From Mycobacterium sp. HUMS_12744610 (GTDB lineage Bacteria; Actinomycetota; Actinomycetes; Mycobacteriales; Mycobacteriaceae): 64,000 nucleotides of DNA. The notes beneath the pieces were generated by a model, which saw nothing but the letters and a program-made list of their open reading frames with translations, was not told the DNA's origin and did no database searches. Below, piece by piece: positions 1 to 8,269 of the stretch. The position numbers were made by a program, and so were the translations under genes. The stretch is taken from assembly GCF_041206865.1 (NCBI RefSeq), contig NZ_JBGEDP010000001.1, positions 1,922,001 through 1,986,000 of the forward strand, given 5' to 3'. Within the stretch, counting starts at the first letter, position 1, and each line of letters opens with the position of its first letter.

Positions 1-1
1 G

Positions 2-142
2 GAGGCGGGGCTGGTCAGCGAGCTGGGCGCCGCGGCCGCCGATTGCGTGGCGCGGGCGGTGCTGGCCGGTGTGCTCGGTGCCGAGTCGGTGGCCGGAATA
101 CCGACCTACCACGGCATGTTGCCCGGAGCGTTCGGCCGATGA
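2..142 (+). CDS. C-terminal end of a P1/S58-family peptidase (DmpA-like), truncated by window edge
   Basis: Only the last 46 codons are present. They read as an open frame ending in VAGIPTYHGMLPGAFGR, which resembles the C-terminal tail of the P1 (DmpA/S58) aminopeptidase family, Rv1333 in M. tuberculosis. The stop codon lies 4 bp before the first start candidate of the rhomboid gene, so the two are probably co-transcribed. In H37Rv the mec-cysO-cysM genes sit between Rv1333 and the rhomboid gene, and here they do not. The catalytic region is outside the window, so the assignment rests on the tail and on synteny. Confidence 0.6.
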   Translation, partial: EAGLVSELGAAAADCVARAVLAGVLGAESVAGIPTYHGMLPGAFGR

Positions 143-146
143 GGGG

Positions 147-824
147 ATGCGCATGACTAGACGAGGGGGAAGGTCGGGCACCCCGGCGCCTCGGGAGGCG
201 TCGCGGCCGGCGTGGATGGTCGGCGCGGCCACGATCCTCACCTTCGTGGCGCTGCTCTACCTCGTCGAACTGATCGACCAGCTGACGCGGCACTCGCTGG
301 ACTCCAACGGCATCAGGCCGCTGCAGGCCGACGGCCTGTGGGGCATCGTGTTCGCTCCGGTCTTGCACGCCGGCTGGGAACACCTGATGGCCAACACCGT
401 GCCGCTGTTGGTGCTGGGATTCCTCATGACGCTGTTCGGGTTGTCGCGCTTCGTCTGGGCCACCGCGATCGTCTGGATCGTGGGCGGGTTCGGTACCTGG
501 CTGATCGGCGACCTGGGCAGCAGCTGCGGCCCCACCGACCACATCGGGGCCTCGGGCCTGATCTTCGGGTGGCTGGCCTTTCTGCTCGTGTTCGGGATAT
601 TCGTGCGCCGGGTGTGGGACATCATCATCGGCCTGGTGGTCTTGTTGGTCTACGGCGGCATCCTGCTCGGCGCCATGCCGGTGCTGGGCAGGTGCGGCGG
701 CGTGTCGTGGCAGGGCCACCTGTGCGGAGCGGTCGCCGGCGTGGTGGCCGCCTACGCGTTGTCCGCCCCGGAGCGCAAGGCACGTGCCGTCAAGAAGGCC
801 TCGACCCAGCGGCGCAGCGCGTGA
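147..824 (+). CDS. Rhomboid-family intramembrane serine protease (Rv1337 homologue)
   Basis: Multi-spanning membrane protein of 225 aa. The serine of the GASG motif (about residue 136) and the histidine of WQGH (about 191) form the expected Ser-His dyad, and an HxxxN motif (about 79-83) supplies the oxyanion-side residues. Rhomboids cut transmembrane substrates within the bilayer; the substrate is unknown here. Hydrophobic segments start near residue 25 and fill most of the protein. ATG 147 matches the M-x-M-T start remembered for Rv1337; ATG 153 has better spacing from a GAGGGG sequence and is also possible. The stop overlaps the murI start (GTGA). Confidence 0.9.
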   Translation: MRMTRRGGRSGTPAPREASRPAWMVGAATILTFVALLYLVELIDQLTRHSLDSNGIRPLQADGLWGIVFAPVLHAGWEHLMANTVPLLVLGFLMTLFGLSRFVWATAIVWIVGGFGTWLIGDLGSSCGPTDHIGASGLIFGWLAFLLVFGIFVRRVWDIIIGLVVLLVYGGILLGAMPVLGRCGGVSWQGHLCGAVAGVVAAYALSAPERKARAVKKASTQRRSA

Positions 825-1648
825 TCTCGTCCCTGGCTCCCATCGGGATCTTCGATTCCGGTGTCGGCGGGCTGACGGTGGCCCGGGCCATCATCGACCA
901 GCTGCCCGACGAGGACATCATCTACGTCGGCGACACCGCGCACGGCCCCTACGGGCCGCTCCCCATTCCCGAGATCCGCGCGCACGCGCTCGCGATCGGC
1001 GACGACCTGGTCGACCGCGGCGTCAAGGCGCTGGTGATCGCCTGCAACACGGCCTCGGCGGCATGCCTGCGCGATGCGCGCGAACGCTACGCCGTGCCCG
1101 TCGTCGAGGTGATCCTGCCGGCGGTGCGGCGTGCGGTCGCCACCACCCGCAACGGCCGCATCGGGGTGATCGGGACGCAGGCGACCATCGCCTCGCACGC
1201 GTACCAGGACGCCTTCGCCGCCGCCCGCGACGCCGAGATCACCGCGGTGGCCTGCCCGCGTTTCGTGGACTTCGTGGAGCGCGGGGTCACCAGCGGACGT
1301 CAGGTGCTGGGGCTGGCCGAGGGCTACCTGGAGCCGTTGCAGCGCGCCGGGGTCGACACGCTGGTGCTGGGTTGCACGCACTACCCGCTGCTGTCCGGGT
1401 TGATCCAGCTGGCGATGGGTGACACCGTGACGCTCGTCTCGAGCGCGGAGGAAACCGCCAAGGAGGTGCTTCGGGTGCTCACCGAACGAGACTTGTTGCG
1501 CCCGCACCCCGAGCGTCCCGGCGCGCCGCCGGCGAGCCGGGTGTTCGAGGCCACCGGCGACCCCGAGGCGTTCACCAAACTCGCGGCGCGGTTCCTGGGT
1601 CCGTCGGTGACGGGGGTGCGGCCGCTTCGCCACCCGTCCGAGCGCTAG
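821..1648 (+). CDS. murI: Glutamate racemase
   Basis: Cytoplasmic racemase that makes D-glutamate for peptidoglycan. The 275-aa product starts with the [10 protein letters not shown] motif and has both catalytic cysteines: Cys75 in ACNTAS and Cys185 in GCTHYP. It is close to full family length. The GTG start at 821 overlaps the rhomboid stop, which indicates translational coupling, and homologues begin only a few residues before the FDSG motif. Gene order rhomboid-murI-Rv1339-rphA matches M. tuberculosis. Confidence 0.96.
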   Translation: MISSLAPIGIFDSGVGGLTVARAIIDQLPDEDIIYVGDTAHGPYGPLPIPEIRAHALAIGDDLVDRGVKALVIACNTASAACLRDARERYAVPVVEVILPAVRRAVATTRNGRIGVIGTQATIASHAYQDAFAAARDAEITAVACPRFVDFVERGVTSGRQVLGLAEGYLEPLQRAGVDTLVLGCTHYPLLSGLIQLAMGDTVTLVSSAEETAKEVLRVLTERDLLRPHPERPGAPPASRVFEATGDPEAFTKLAARFLGPSVTGVRPLRHPSER

Positions 1649-1733
1649 CGTCCGAGCGCCGATGGCGAGGGAGATTCTGGTCACATAAATGCGGCCATGT
1701 TTTCGTCATGGTAGTACCGGGCATGGCACAGTA

Positions 1734-2516
1734 GTGTCCGTGCGAATCACCGTGCTCGGCTGCTCAGGCAGCGTGGTGGGCCCGGATTCGCCTGCGTCGG
1801 GCTACCTGCTCCGCGCGCCGGACACCCCGCCGCTGGTGCTCGACTTCGGCGGCGGCGTGTTGGGTGCGTTGCAGCGCTACGCCGATCCCAGTTCGGTACA
1901 CGTGCTGCTGTCGCACCTGCACGCCGACCACTGCCTGGACATGCCGGGACTGTTCGTCTGGCGCCGGTACCACCCGATCCGCCCCGAAGGCAAGGCGATG
2001 CTGTACGGCCCCAGCGATACCTGGTCGCGGTTGGGGGCGGCGTCCTCACCCTACGGCGGCGAGATCGACGACTGCTCCGACATTTTCGACGTCCGCCACT
2101 GGGTCGACGGCGAACCCGTGACGTTCGGCGCACTGACGGTGGTGCCACGGGTGGTGGCTCACCCGTGCGAGTCGTACGGGTTGCGGGTCACCGACCCCAC
2201 CGGCGCGTCGTTCGTCTACAGCGGCGACACCGGCGTCTGCGACCAGCTCGTCGAACTCGCGCGCGATGCGGACGTGTTCCTCTGCGAGGCCTCCTGGACG
2301 CATTCGCCGGACCGCCCGCCCGCGTTGCACCTGTCGGGCACCGAGGCCGGCAGGGCCGCGGCGCAGGCCGGCGTGCGGGAGCTGTTGCTGACGCACATCC
2401 CACCGTGGACCTCGCGGGAGGACGTGATCAGCGAGGCCAAGGCCGAGTTCGACGGCCCGGTGCACGCCGTCGTGTGCGGCGAGACGTTCGACATCCGCCG
2501 CTCCGAACGGGTCTGA
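1734..2516 (+). CDS. Metallo-beta-lactamase-fold phosphodiesterase (Rv1339 homologue)
   Basis: Metal-dependent hydrolase of about 260 aa with the metallo-beta-lactamase signature HLHADHCLD and later metal ligands in AHP and YSGDTG. The H37Rv homologue Rv1339 is described as an atypical class II cAMP phosphodiesterase, so a role in lowering cAMP is inferred by homology. The GTG at 1734 or 1740 directly precedes the conserved VRITVLGCSGS strand. An in-frame ATG at 1689 would add a poorly conserved extension and is the longer alternative. It lies between murI and rphA on the same strand. Confidence 0.9.
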   Translation: MSVRITVLGCSGSVVGPDSPASGYLLRAPDTPPLVLDFGGGVLGALQRYADPSSVHVLLSHLHADHCLDMPGLFVWRRYHPIRPEGKAMLYGPSDTWSRLGAASSPYGGEIDDCSDIFDVRHWVDGEPVTFGALTVVPRVVAHPCESYGLRVTDPTGASFVYSGDTGVCDQLVELARDADVFLCEASWTHSPDRPPALHLSGTEAGRAAAQAGVRELLLTHIPPWTSREDVISEAKAEFDGPVHAVVCGETFDIRRSERV

Positions 2517-2549
2517 GCGCCCGGCCGCAGGCTTGGCTAGGGTTGGTGG

Positions 2550-3329
2550 GTGTCCAAACGAGAAGACGGTCGCCTCGACGACGAGCTTCGCCCCGTGGTC
2601 ATCACCCGGGGGTTCACCGACCACCCTGCCGGTTCGGTCCTGATCGAATTCGGCCACACCAAGGTCATGTGCACCGCCAGCGTCACCGACGGCGTCCCGC
2701 GCTGGCGCAAGGGATCCGGCCTGGGATGGCTCACCGCGGAATACGCGATGCTGCCCTCGGCGACCCACACCCGCTCCGACCGTGAATCGGTGAAGGGCCG
2801 GCTGTCCGGGCGCACCCAGGAGATCAGCCGGCTGATCGGCCGGTCGCTGCGGGCCTGCATCGACCTCGCCGCGTTGGGGGAGAACACCATCGCCGTCGAC
2901 TGCGACGTCCTGCAGGCCGACGGCGGCACGCGCACCGCGGCCATCACGGGCGCCTACGTCGCGCTGGCCGACGCGGTGACCTACCTCTCGGCGGCGGGCA
3001 AGCTGTCGGATCCGCGGCCGTTGTCGTGTGCCATCGCGGCCTGCAGCGTCGGGGTGGTCGACGGCCGGATCCGGGTGGACCTGCCCTACGAGGAGGATTC
3101 GCGCGCCGAGGTCGACATGAACGTCGTGGCCACCGATACCGGGACGTTGGTCGAGGTTCAGGGCACCGGTGAGGGTGCGACGTTCCCGCGTTCGACGCTG
3201 GACAAGCTGCTCGACGCGGCACTGGGCGCCTGCGACACGCTGTTCGCCGCCCAGCGCGACGCCCTGGCGCTGCCCTACCCGGGCGTGCTGCCCGAGGGTC
3301 CGCCACCGTCGAAGGCGTTCGGCAGCTGA
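2550..3329 (+). CDS. rphA: Ribonuclease PH
   Basis: Phosphorolytic 3'-to-5' exoribonuclease that trims tRNA precursors. The 259-aa product has RNase PH hallmarks: [20 protein letters not shown], the arginine-rich [15 protein letters not shown] segment, and the [17 protein letters not shown] phosphate-site region, with conserved acidic residues in VDLPYEED and DMN. The GTG start at 2550 gives the usual N-terminus (MSKREDGR). It lies 33 bp after the phosphodiesterase gene. Downstream is a tandem-repeat array instead of the directly following rdgB of M. tuberculosis. Confidence 0.96.
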   Translation: MSKREDGRLDDELRPVVITRGFTDHPAGSVLIEFGHTKVMCTASVTDGVPRWRKGSGLGWLTAEYAMLPSATHTRSDRESVKGRLSGRTQEISRLIGRSLRACIDLAALGENTIAVDCDVLQADGGTRTAAITGAYVALADAVTYLSAAGKLSDPRPLSCAIAACSVGVVDGRIRVDLPYEEDSRAEVDMNVVATDTGTLVEVQGTGEGATFPRSTLDKLLDAALGACDTLFAAQRDALALPYPGVLPEGPPPSKAFGS

Positions 3330-3333
3330 CCGC

Positions 3334-3537
3334 GCCGGCGACGATGCAGAGCGAAGCGATGCGGAGGAGCGGCGCTTCGGTCAAGCCGGCGACGATGCAG
3401 AGCGAAGCGATGCGGAGGAGCGGCGCTTCGGTCAAGCCGGCGACGATGCAGAGCGAAGCGATGCGGAGGAGCGGCGCTTCGGTCAAGCCGGCGACGATGT
3501 GGAGCGAAGCGATGCGGAGGAGCGGCGCTTCGGTCAA
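3334..3537 (+). repeat. Four tandem 51-bp repeat units (VNTR/MIRU-like)
   Basis: Four head-to-tail units at 3334-3384, 3385-3435, 3436-3486 and 3487-3537. The first three are identical from their first base. The fourth differs at two positions (CA changed to TG). Each unit contains GAAGCG and CGCTTC about 14 bp apart, so each RNA copy could form a hairpin. The 51-bp period keeps frames open on both strands, as in mycobacterial interspersed repeats. It begins 4 bp after the rphA stop. Confidence 0.93.
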
Positions 3538-3622
3538 TCCGCTGGTGTTTCTCGCTGAGTGTTCGCGGTGAGTGTGACCGGGGCCGTAGTCAATACCTCA
3601 GTGCATCCTTAGGATCAAATTC

Positions 3623-4222
3623 ATGGTTAATCGGGGCGTCCCACTCGAGCATGCGTTTCTCAATCGGCCGTGGTGGGCAATGGGACAAGTGACACACGAG
3701 CATGCGGAACCGCGGGTCAACGAGGTCGCGACCCGCGCGAGGGCGGGTTTGCTGAACATCATCTCGGCAATCACGATCGCGTTATTGCTCCTGCGCCCGG
3801 AAACCGATCCGGTGATCATTGTCGGTCCGCTCGTGCTTTTCGACATGTTGGCCGCGGCGGTTACCGGATTGACCCCGTTCAGCCCCACCGGCATTCTGGG
3901 CACGGCGTTGACGATGAACATCCGTCCGGTGTGGAAGCCAACGCGGCCGAAACGGTTCGCATGGTTGCTCGGTGCCGCTTTGGCCGCGACGTGCCTAGCC
4001 ATGCGCCTGTTGGGCGCCTCGCCCGTGGCGATGGCGGCCGTCGTTGCGGTCTGTTTCGTCCTGACATGGTCGGAGGCCACGCTGGGCTTTTGCGTCGGCT
4101 GCTACATGCACAAATTGATCTGGGGCTGTGAAGACTGCGAAGTCCCCTATGACAGGAAAATAGCGGCACAGCCGGTGCTGAGCCAGGACATTCCCCCGCT
4201 GAACCAGAAAACCCGCGCGTAG
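3623..4222 (+). CDS. DUF4395-family integral membrane protein
   Basis: Membrane protein of 199 aa (180 aa if ATG 3680 is used). Features of the DUF4395 family are visible: an early PRVNEVATRARAG motif, a PTRPKRFAWLLGAAL motif, four or so hydrophobic segments, and a CVGC pair in GFCVGCYMHKL. In other bacteria the family sits near sulfur-transfer or thioredoxin-like genes, but its function is not established. Here it stands alone between the tandem repeats and the convergent diiron protein gene. The position of the DUF4395 start motif makes ATG 3680 plausible. Confidence 0.75.
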   Translation: MVNRGVPLEHAFLNRPWWAMGQVTHEHAEPRVNEVATRARAGLLNIISAITIALLLLRPETDPVIIVGPLVLFDMLAAAVTGLTPFSPTGILGTALTMNIRPVWKPTRPKRFAWLLGAALAATCLAMRLLGASPVAMAAVVAVCFVLTWSEATLGFCVGCYMHKLIWGCEDCEVPYDRKIAAQPVLSQDIPPLNQKTRA

Positions 4223-4232
4223 GCCGAGCGGC

Positions 4233-5333
4233 TCAGCTCGCGCCCGCCGCGATCACCTGGCCCACCTCGAGGGCCCGGTCCGCCATGTCGGCGTGTGCCT
4301 TGTCCAGGGCGTCGGCCTGATCCTCGTCGGCCTTCATCAGCGCCTCGATGTCGAAGCCGGCCATGTCGAGAACACCCATGTCTTTGAAGGCCTTCTGCAC
4401 CTTGTCGCCCCACAGTCCGATGTCCTTGACGATCGGCACGATGCGGCTGAACAGATGCGAGCGGAACTGGATCATCAGCGGCGACGTGTCGACCCACTCG
4501 GCACACGCCTTGACATCGAGGCCGAGGGTTTCGAAGACCTCCTCGCCGCGGAACCGGTCGCGCATCAGGTAGCAGGCGTCCACGACGAACTCTTCCCGCT
4601 CGCCCCGCTCGGCGTCCGTCAACGCGGAGTAGTAGTCCTTCAACGAGATTCGGCCGAAGGCGACATGCCGGGCTTCGTCCTGCATGACGTAGGCCAGCAG
4701 CTGTTTGGCCAGCGACTCCTGCGGCGCCATGTCACGCAGCACCCCGAAGGCGGCGAGTGCGAGGCCTTCGATGAGGACCTGCATGCCCAGATAGGGCATG
4801 TCCCAGCGTGAGTCGCGCAGGGTGTCGTCCAGCAGCGCGGTCAGGTGCTTGTTGATCGGGTAGACCAGCTCGACCTTGTCCTGCAGGAAGCGCGAGAACG
4901 CCTCGACGTGCCGCGCCTCGTCCATGGTCTGGGTGGCCGCGTAGAACTTCGCGTCCAGGTCCGGGACGACCTCGACGATCTTGGCCGAGCACACCATCGC
5001 CCCCTGCTCGCCGTGCAGGAACTGCGAGAACTGCCAGGCCTGGAAGTGCTGGCGCATCTCGGCGCGACGTGCGTCGTCCGCGGCGTCCCACATCGGGCTG
5101 CCGAACAGCGGATGGAACTCGTCGGGCAACCCGACCGGGTTCTCGGGGTCGACGTCCTGTGCCCAGTCGATGCGCGACTGGGCGTCCCACTGCTTGTCCT
5201 TCCCCTTTTGGTACAGGGAGAGCAGGCGCGCGCGTCCCTCGTCGTACTCCCAGGTGAAACGCGCGTCGCCGGCGCTGGGAACCTCCCACGAGTACGGCGT
5301 GGGCACGTCCGTGTACTTGTCCCTCGTGGTCAT
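4233..5333 (-). CDS. Ferritin-like (four-helix bundle) diiron protein
   Basis: Product of 366 aa with two carboxylate-histidine metal motifs, DEARHVEAF and DEARHVAFG, each preceded by a helix with a ligand glutamate (GEQGAM and LIEGLAL). This is the pattern of a ferritin-like or ribonucleotide-reductase-like diiron oxygenase bundle. Substrate is unknown: oxidation or N-oxygenation of a small molecule or lipid are possibilities. The gene is transcribed leftwards, convergent with the DUF4395 gene. The ATG at 5333 lies 25 bp from a palindromic operator-like sequence, suggesting repression by a TetR- or GntR-type protein not encoded nearby. Confidence 0.8.
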   Translation of the reverse strand: MTTRDKYTDVPTPYSWEVPSAGDARFTWEYDEGRARLLSLYQKGKDKQWDAQSRIDWAQDVDPENPVGLPDEFHPLFGSPMWDAADDARRAEMRQHFQAWQFSQFLHGEQGAMVCSAKIVEVVPDLDAKFYAATQTMDEARHVEAFSRFLQDKVELVYPINKHLTALLDDTLRDSRWDMPYLGMQVLIEGLALAAFGVLRDMAPQESLAKQLLAYVMQDEARHVAFGRISLKDYYSALTDAERGEREEFVVDACYLMRDRFRGEEVFETLGLDVKACAEWVDTSPLMIQFRSHLFSRIVPIVKDIGLWGDKVQKAFKDMGVLDMAGFDIEALMKADEDQADALDKAHADMADRALEVGQVIAAGAS

Positions 5334-5357
5334 GGGCTTCCGCCTCTCTGCCGAATG

Positions 5358-5384
5358 TGACCAGTGGTCATATGACCAGTATCA
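5358..5384. promoter_or_regulatory. Palindromic operator candidate upstream of the diiron protein gene
   Basis: The sequence TGACCAGTGGTCA (5358-5370) is a palindrome around a central G. TGACCAGTATCA (5373-5384) is an imperfect second copy. The junction TGGTCATATGACCA (5365-5378) is a perfect 14-bp palindrome. It lies just upstream of the start of the leftward gene, where a repressor would act. Confidence 0.6.
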
Positions 5385-5523
5385 CATTGCACCTCGTTCC
5401 CCGGTGCCGTCAACGCCTATGAATTCGGCATGTCCCTGTGGGCCGACCGGGCGCGCAGGCCGGGCTGACCGTTCCGGCTAACTTGGTCGTGTGCACATAG
5501 GCTTCCTACGGAGGGTGACCGCC

Positions 5524-5544
5524 ATGTCCCGGATCGAGCGGTGA
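5524..5544 (+). promoter_or_regulatory. Six-codon leader mini-ORF overlapping the rdgB start
   Basis: A GGAGGG ribosome-binding sequence at 5510-5515 is correctly spaced for ATG 5524, which opens a frame encoding MSRIER. Its TGA overlaps the rdgB GTG (GTGA). rdgB therefore probably depends on translational coupling to this mini-ORF. A small indel that separated an original start from rdgB is an alternative. Confidence 0.45.
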
Positions 5545-6164
5545 CCCGGCTTCTGGTCGCCAGCCGCAACCGCAAGAAGTTGGCCGAGCTGCGCCGGGTG
5601 CTCGACGGTGCCGGGCTGTCGGGCCTGACGCTGCTGTCGCTGGACGACGTTCCGCCGTTCGCCGAAGCGCCGGAAACCGGTGCGACGTTTGAGGAGAACG
5701 CCTTGGCCAAGGCGCGGGACGGGTTCGCCGCCACCGGGCTGGCGTGCGTGGCCGACGACTCCGGTCTGGAGGTGGCCGCCTTGAACGGGATGCCCGGTGT
5801 GCTGTCGGCGCGCTGGTCGGGTGACCACGGCGCGGACACCGCCAACACCGCGCTGTTGCTGGCCCAGTTGCGCGACGTTCCCGACGAACGGCGCGGCGCG
5901 GCCTTCGTCTCCGCGTGCGCGCTGGTCTGGGCATCCGGCGAGGTGGTCGTCCGAGGCGAGTGGACGGGCCGGATCGGGCGAGAACCCCGGGGCGACGGCG
6001 GGTTCGGCTACGACCCGGTGTTCGTCCCCGACGGCCCCGGCAGCGATGACCGCACCGCGGCGCAGCTCACCCCGGCGCAGAAGGATGCGGTGTCGCATCG
6101 GGGTCGCGCGTTGGCGCTGTTGGTGCCGTCGCTGCGGGAGCTGGCGGCTCGCGGCCGGGCGTGA
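5541..6164 (+). CDS. rdgB: Non-canonical purine NTP pyrophosphatase (RdgB/HAM1 family)
   Basis: Hydrolyses dITP, ITP and XTP to monophosphates, keeping deaminated purines out of nucleic acids. The 207-aa protein shows the family signatures: LLVASRNRKKLAELR at the N-terminus, TFEENALAKA, ADDSGLEV, GRIGREPRGDGGFGYDPVF and SHRGRAL. It matches M. tuberculosis Rv1341. The GTG start places LLVASRN at the normal position. It follows a mini-ORF and is convergent with the Rv1342c homologue. Confidence 0.95.
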   Translation: MTRLLVASRNRKKLAELRRVLDGAGLSGLTLLSLDDVPPFAEAPETGATFEENALAKARDGFAATGLACVADDSGLEVAALNGMPGVLSARWSGDHGADTANTALLLAQLRDVPDERRGAAFVSACALVWASGEVVVRGEWTGRIGREPRGDGGFGYDPVFVPDGPGSDDRTAAQLTPAQKDAVSHRGRALALLVPSLRELAARGRA

Positions 6165-6178
6165 GCAACGTTCGGCCT

Positions 6179-6529
6179 CTACAGCCCGAAGCGCGCTTTG
6201 ATGTCCCGGGTCTGGAAATGCTCGACGATGATGCCCAGCAGTGGGATGGTCCCGGAGAGCAGCACCCCGATGGTTTTGCCGATCGGCCACCTGACCTTGA
6301 TCGCGAGGTTGAAGGCGGTCAGCACGTAGACGAAGTAGACCCAGCCGTGCACCACTTCGATCCACCGGATCTGGTGGTGGAAGACCAGGTGCGACACGAT
6401 CTCGTAGCACAGCGCGATCAACCACAGGCCCGTCGTCCACGCCATGATCCGGTAGCCGAGCAGCGCGGGGCGCAGCTTGTCGGCGGGCACCGTGGGCGCC
6501 GGCGCCCCGGGGGTCTCGGGTGTCGTCAT
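6179..6529 (-). CDS. DUF3817-family small membrane protein (Rv1342c homologue)
   Basis: Protein of 116 aa with three hydrophobic helices (around GLWLIALCYEIVSHL, GWVYFVYVLTAFNLAI and IGVLLSGTIPLLGIIVEHF), the DUF3817 layout. The ATG overlaps the upstream lprD stop (ATGA), so the pair forms a two-gene operon as in M. tuberculosis. Function is unknown. The gene ends 14 bp from the convergent rdgB stop. Confidence 0.85.
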   Translation of the reverse strand: MTTPETPGAPAPTVPADKLRPALLGYRIMAWTTGLWLIALCYEIVSHLVFHHQIRWIEVVHGWVYFVYVLTAFNLAIKVRWPIGKTIGVLLSGTIPLLGIIVEHFQTRDIKARFGL

Positions 6530-6906
6530 GCGGTCGTCCTTTTCTGCTGCTGGGTGTCTTTCCTGGCGAGCTCGGCGAGGTAGGCGTTGTACTCCGCAAG
6601 CGCGGGGTCGTCGGGCGGCCGCTGGGTCGGATGGGGCCGCTCGGGCAGCACTCCCGCAGGTATCTCGGTCGCGCCCTGGTTGTCGCGCGGCTCCGGCGGC
6701 GTCTCCTCGTACCGCACGAACTTGCGGTAGGCGTAGACGCAGAACCACGCGAACATCGGCCACTGCAACGCATACCCCAGGTTCTGGAACGTACCCGAGA
6801 CGGATTGGAACCTGGACCACTGCCACCAGCCCAGGGCCAGGCAGCCGCACGCCGCCACGACCACCAACGCGATCAGCGCGGGCCTGCGGCGACGGGGACT
6901 GGGCAC
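6526..6906 (-). CDS. lprD: LprD-like membrane protein or lipoprotein (Rv1343c homologue)
   Basis: Protein of 126 aa with a basic N-terminus (VPSPRRRRP), then a hydrophobic segment ending in VVAAC, which fits a lipobox, then a conserved GWWQWSRFQS motif reminiscent of SURF1-type proteins and a second hydrophobic helix. Its position next to the DUF3817 gene is the same as in H37Rv. The GTG at 6906 gives the expected N-terminus; longer readings would run into the tRNA gene. Whether it is truly lipidated is not provable here. Confidence 0.8.
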   Translation of the reverse strand: MPSPRRRRPALIALVVVAACGCLALGWWQWSRFQSVSGTFQNLGYALQWPMFAWFCVYAYRKFVRYEETPPEPRDNQGATEIPAGVLPERPHPTQRPPDDPALAEYNAYLAELARKDTQQQKRTTA

Positions 6907-6980
6907 CCCTTGACGGTACCGCGGGCACGAGTGCGCAGCACCGCACCGTCTCCCGCGGCAGGCGGTACGATCGGCAGGCT

Positions 6981-7064
6981 GCGGGCGTGGCGAAATTGGC
7001 ATACGCACCGGCTTTAGGTGCCGGCGCTCGAGAGAGCGTGAGGGTTCGAGTCCCTCCGCCCGCA
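6981..7064 (+). tRNA. tRNA-Leu, anticodon UAG
   Basis: The acceptor strands GCGGGCG (6981-6987) and CGCCCGC (7057-7063) pair fully. The D-arm is present. The anticodon arm has stem CCGGC/GCCGG around loop TTTAGGT, with anticodon TAG at 7015-7017. There is a long class II variable arm and a T-arm containing GGTTCGAGTCC. CCA is not encoded beyond CC. The 3' end is the attachment site of the integrative element that follows. Confidence 0.95.
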
Positions 7065-7071
7065 CCGACGC
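7041..7071. repeat. attL core (31 bp)
   Basis: Identical to 25260-25290. It covers the T-arm and acceptor 3' strand of tRNA-Leu plus seven bases beyond the acceptor/discriminator. The integrated element therefore leaves a complete tRNA gene on the left. Identity stops at both edges (G against T before it, G against C after it). Confidence 0.92.
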
Positions 7072-7117
7072 GGTAGGGGTATCTGCCCAGGTAGATAGCG
7101 GTTTTCATGTTTGCCAG

Positions 7118-8269
7118 CTAAGCCTCTGGCCGCCCCGTGGCCGCATTTTGGCCACAACTTGCGAGTAACTTCGGCGAGTCACAGTTATCTCCCGTGGAGT
7201 ACCGGGCGTGCAGGCTGACCGCGACGGCATCGAGGTCGTCGTCGAACAAATCCGCATACGTATCGAGGGTGATCTTGGCGGACTTGTGGCCCAGCATCCG
7301 TTGCAGTGCAAGCACGTTCACGCCGGCCGACACCGCCAGCGACGCGCACGTGTGCCGCAGGTCATGCGGCGTCACCTTCTGGACCTTCGCCCGTTTCACA
7401 GCCGCCTGAAACCAGCCCGTCGACGACTTCGGCCGCTGCAAATAGCCGCCGCCGCGGCCGGCGAAAACGAGATCGCCGGGTGCCTTGCCCTTGCACTGCT
7501 CCGCAAGCTCATTCAGCACGAATTCAGGCACCGGGACCGAGCGCGCCTGGCGTCCCTTCGTCGGGCCGACCGCGTGCCTGGTGCCGAGTTGCACGGCATT
7601 CTCCGAGACGTTCAGACGGCGCCGCAGGAACTCCACATCGGCCACCCGTAGGCCAATCGCCTCGCCCCACCGCAACCCGCAGTACGCCAGCAACAGGACC
7701 AATGCCCGGTACTCGCCCGCTTCGTCCGCCAGTCGGCGCACGTCATCAGCGGACAGGTAGACGTGTCGACGAGCCAGCTTGCGCGGCAGGTTCTCGATGC
7801 CTTTGCAGGGATTGGCGGCCAAGCGCTTCGCCTTCACGGCATCGGCCAAGATCCCGGACAGCACGCCGTGCGCGCGCAGCACCGTCGTCGCCCCTCCGCC
7901 GTCGCGGCCCATGGCGGCGATCCACGCCTCGATGCCCAGCACGTCGACATCGGCGACGGCTACCGATCCCCACCGTGGTTGCACATGCACTCGCCAGGCC
8001 GATTCGATCATCCGATAGTGAGATGGCGCGGTAGCCCGCTCTTTGCGCTCAAGCCAGCCTGGCGCCAATTCGCCAACCGGGATGCGACCAAGGGACGGCT
8101 TGACGTACTGGCCGGTGAGCTTCTCGACCTCGACGCTGTTAGCGAACGACTCGGCATCTCGCTTGGTTTTGAAACCGCGCTTCTGTGTCTCGCCGCGGTC
8201 GGGAGCGCGATAGCGTACGCGGTAAAGCGTTGCGCCACTGGCGGTTTGGTATTTGCTAATCGTTGCCAT
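7118..8269 (-). CDS. int: Tyrosine recombinase, element integrase
   Basis: Site-specific recombinase of 383 aa. It has an N-terminal arm-binding segment (YRVRYRAPDRGETQKRGF), a SAM-like core-binding domain, and the catalytic domain with Arg in YCGLRWGEAIGL, the HDLRH motif, LGHKSAKIT and the nucleophile Tyr in LDTYADLF. The 3' end lies about 45 bp from the attL core, the usual position for a tRNA-targeting integrase. ATG 8269 is chosen because homologues start shortly before this arm domain. It overlaps the end of the repressor gene by 14 bp, so the two are co-transcribed leftwards. Confidence 0.95.
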   Translation of the reverse strand: MATISKYQTASGATLYRVRYRAPDRGETQKRGFKTKRDAESFANSVEVEKLTGQYVKPSLGRIPVGELAPGWLERKERATAPSHYRMIESAWRVHVQPRWGSVAVADVDVLGIEAWIAAMGRDGGGATTVLRAHGVLSGILADAVKAKRLAANPCKGIENLPRKLARRHVYLSADDVRRLADEAGEYRALVLLLAYCGLRWGEAIGLRVADVEFLRRRLNVSENAVQLGTRHAVGPTKGRQARSVPVPEFVLNELAEQCKGKAPGDLVFAGRGGGYLQRPKSSTGWFQAAVKRAKVQKVTPHDLRHTCASLAVSAGVNVLALQRMLGHKSAKITLDTYADLFDDDLDAVAVSLHARYSTGDNCDSPKLLASCGQNAATGRPEA

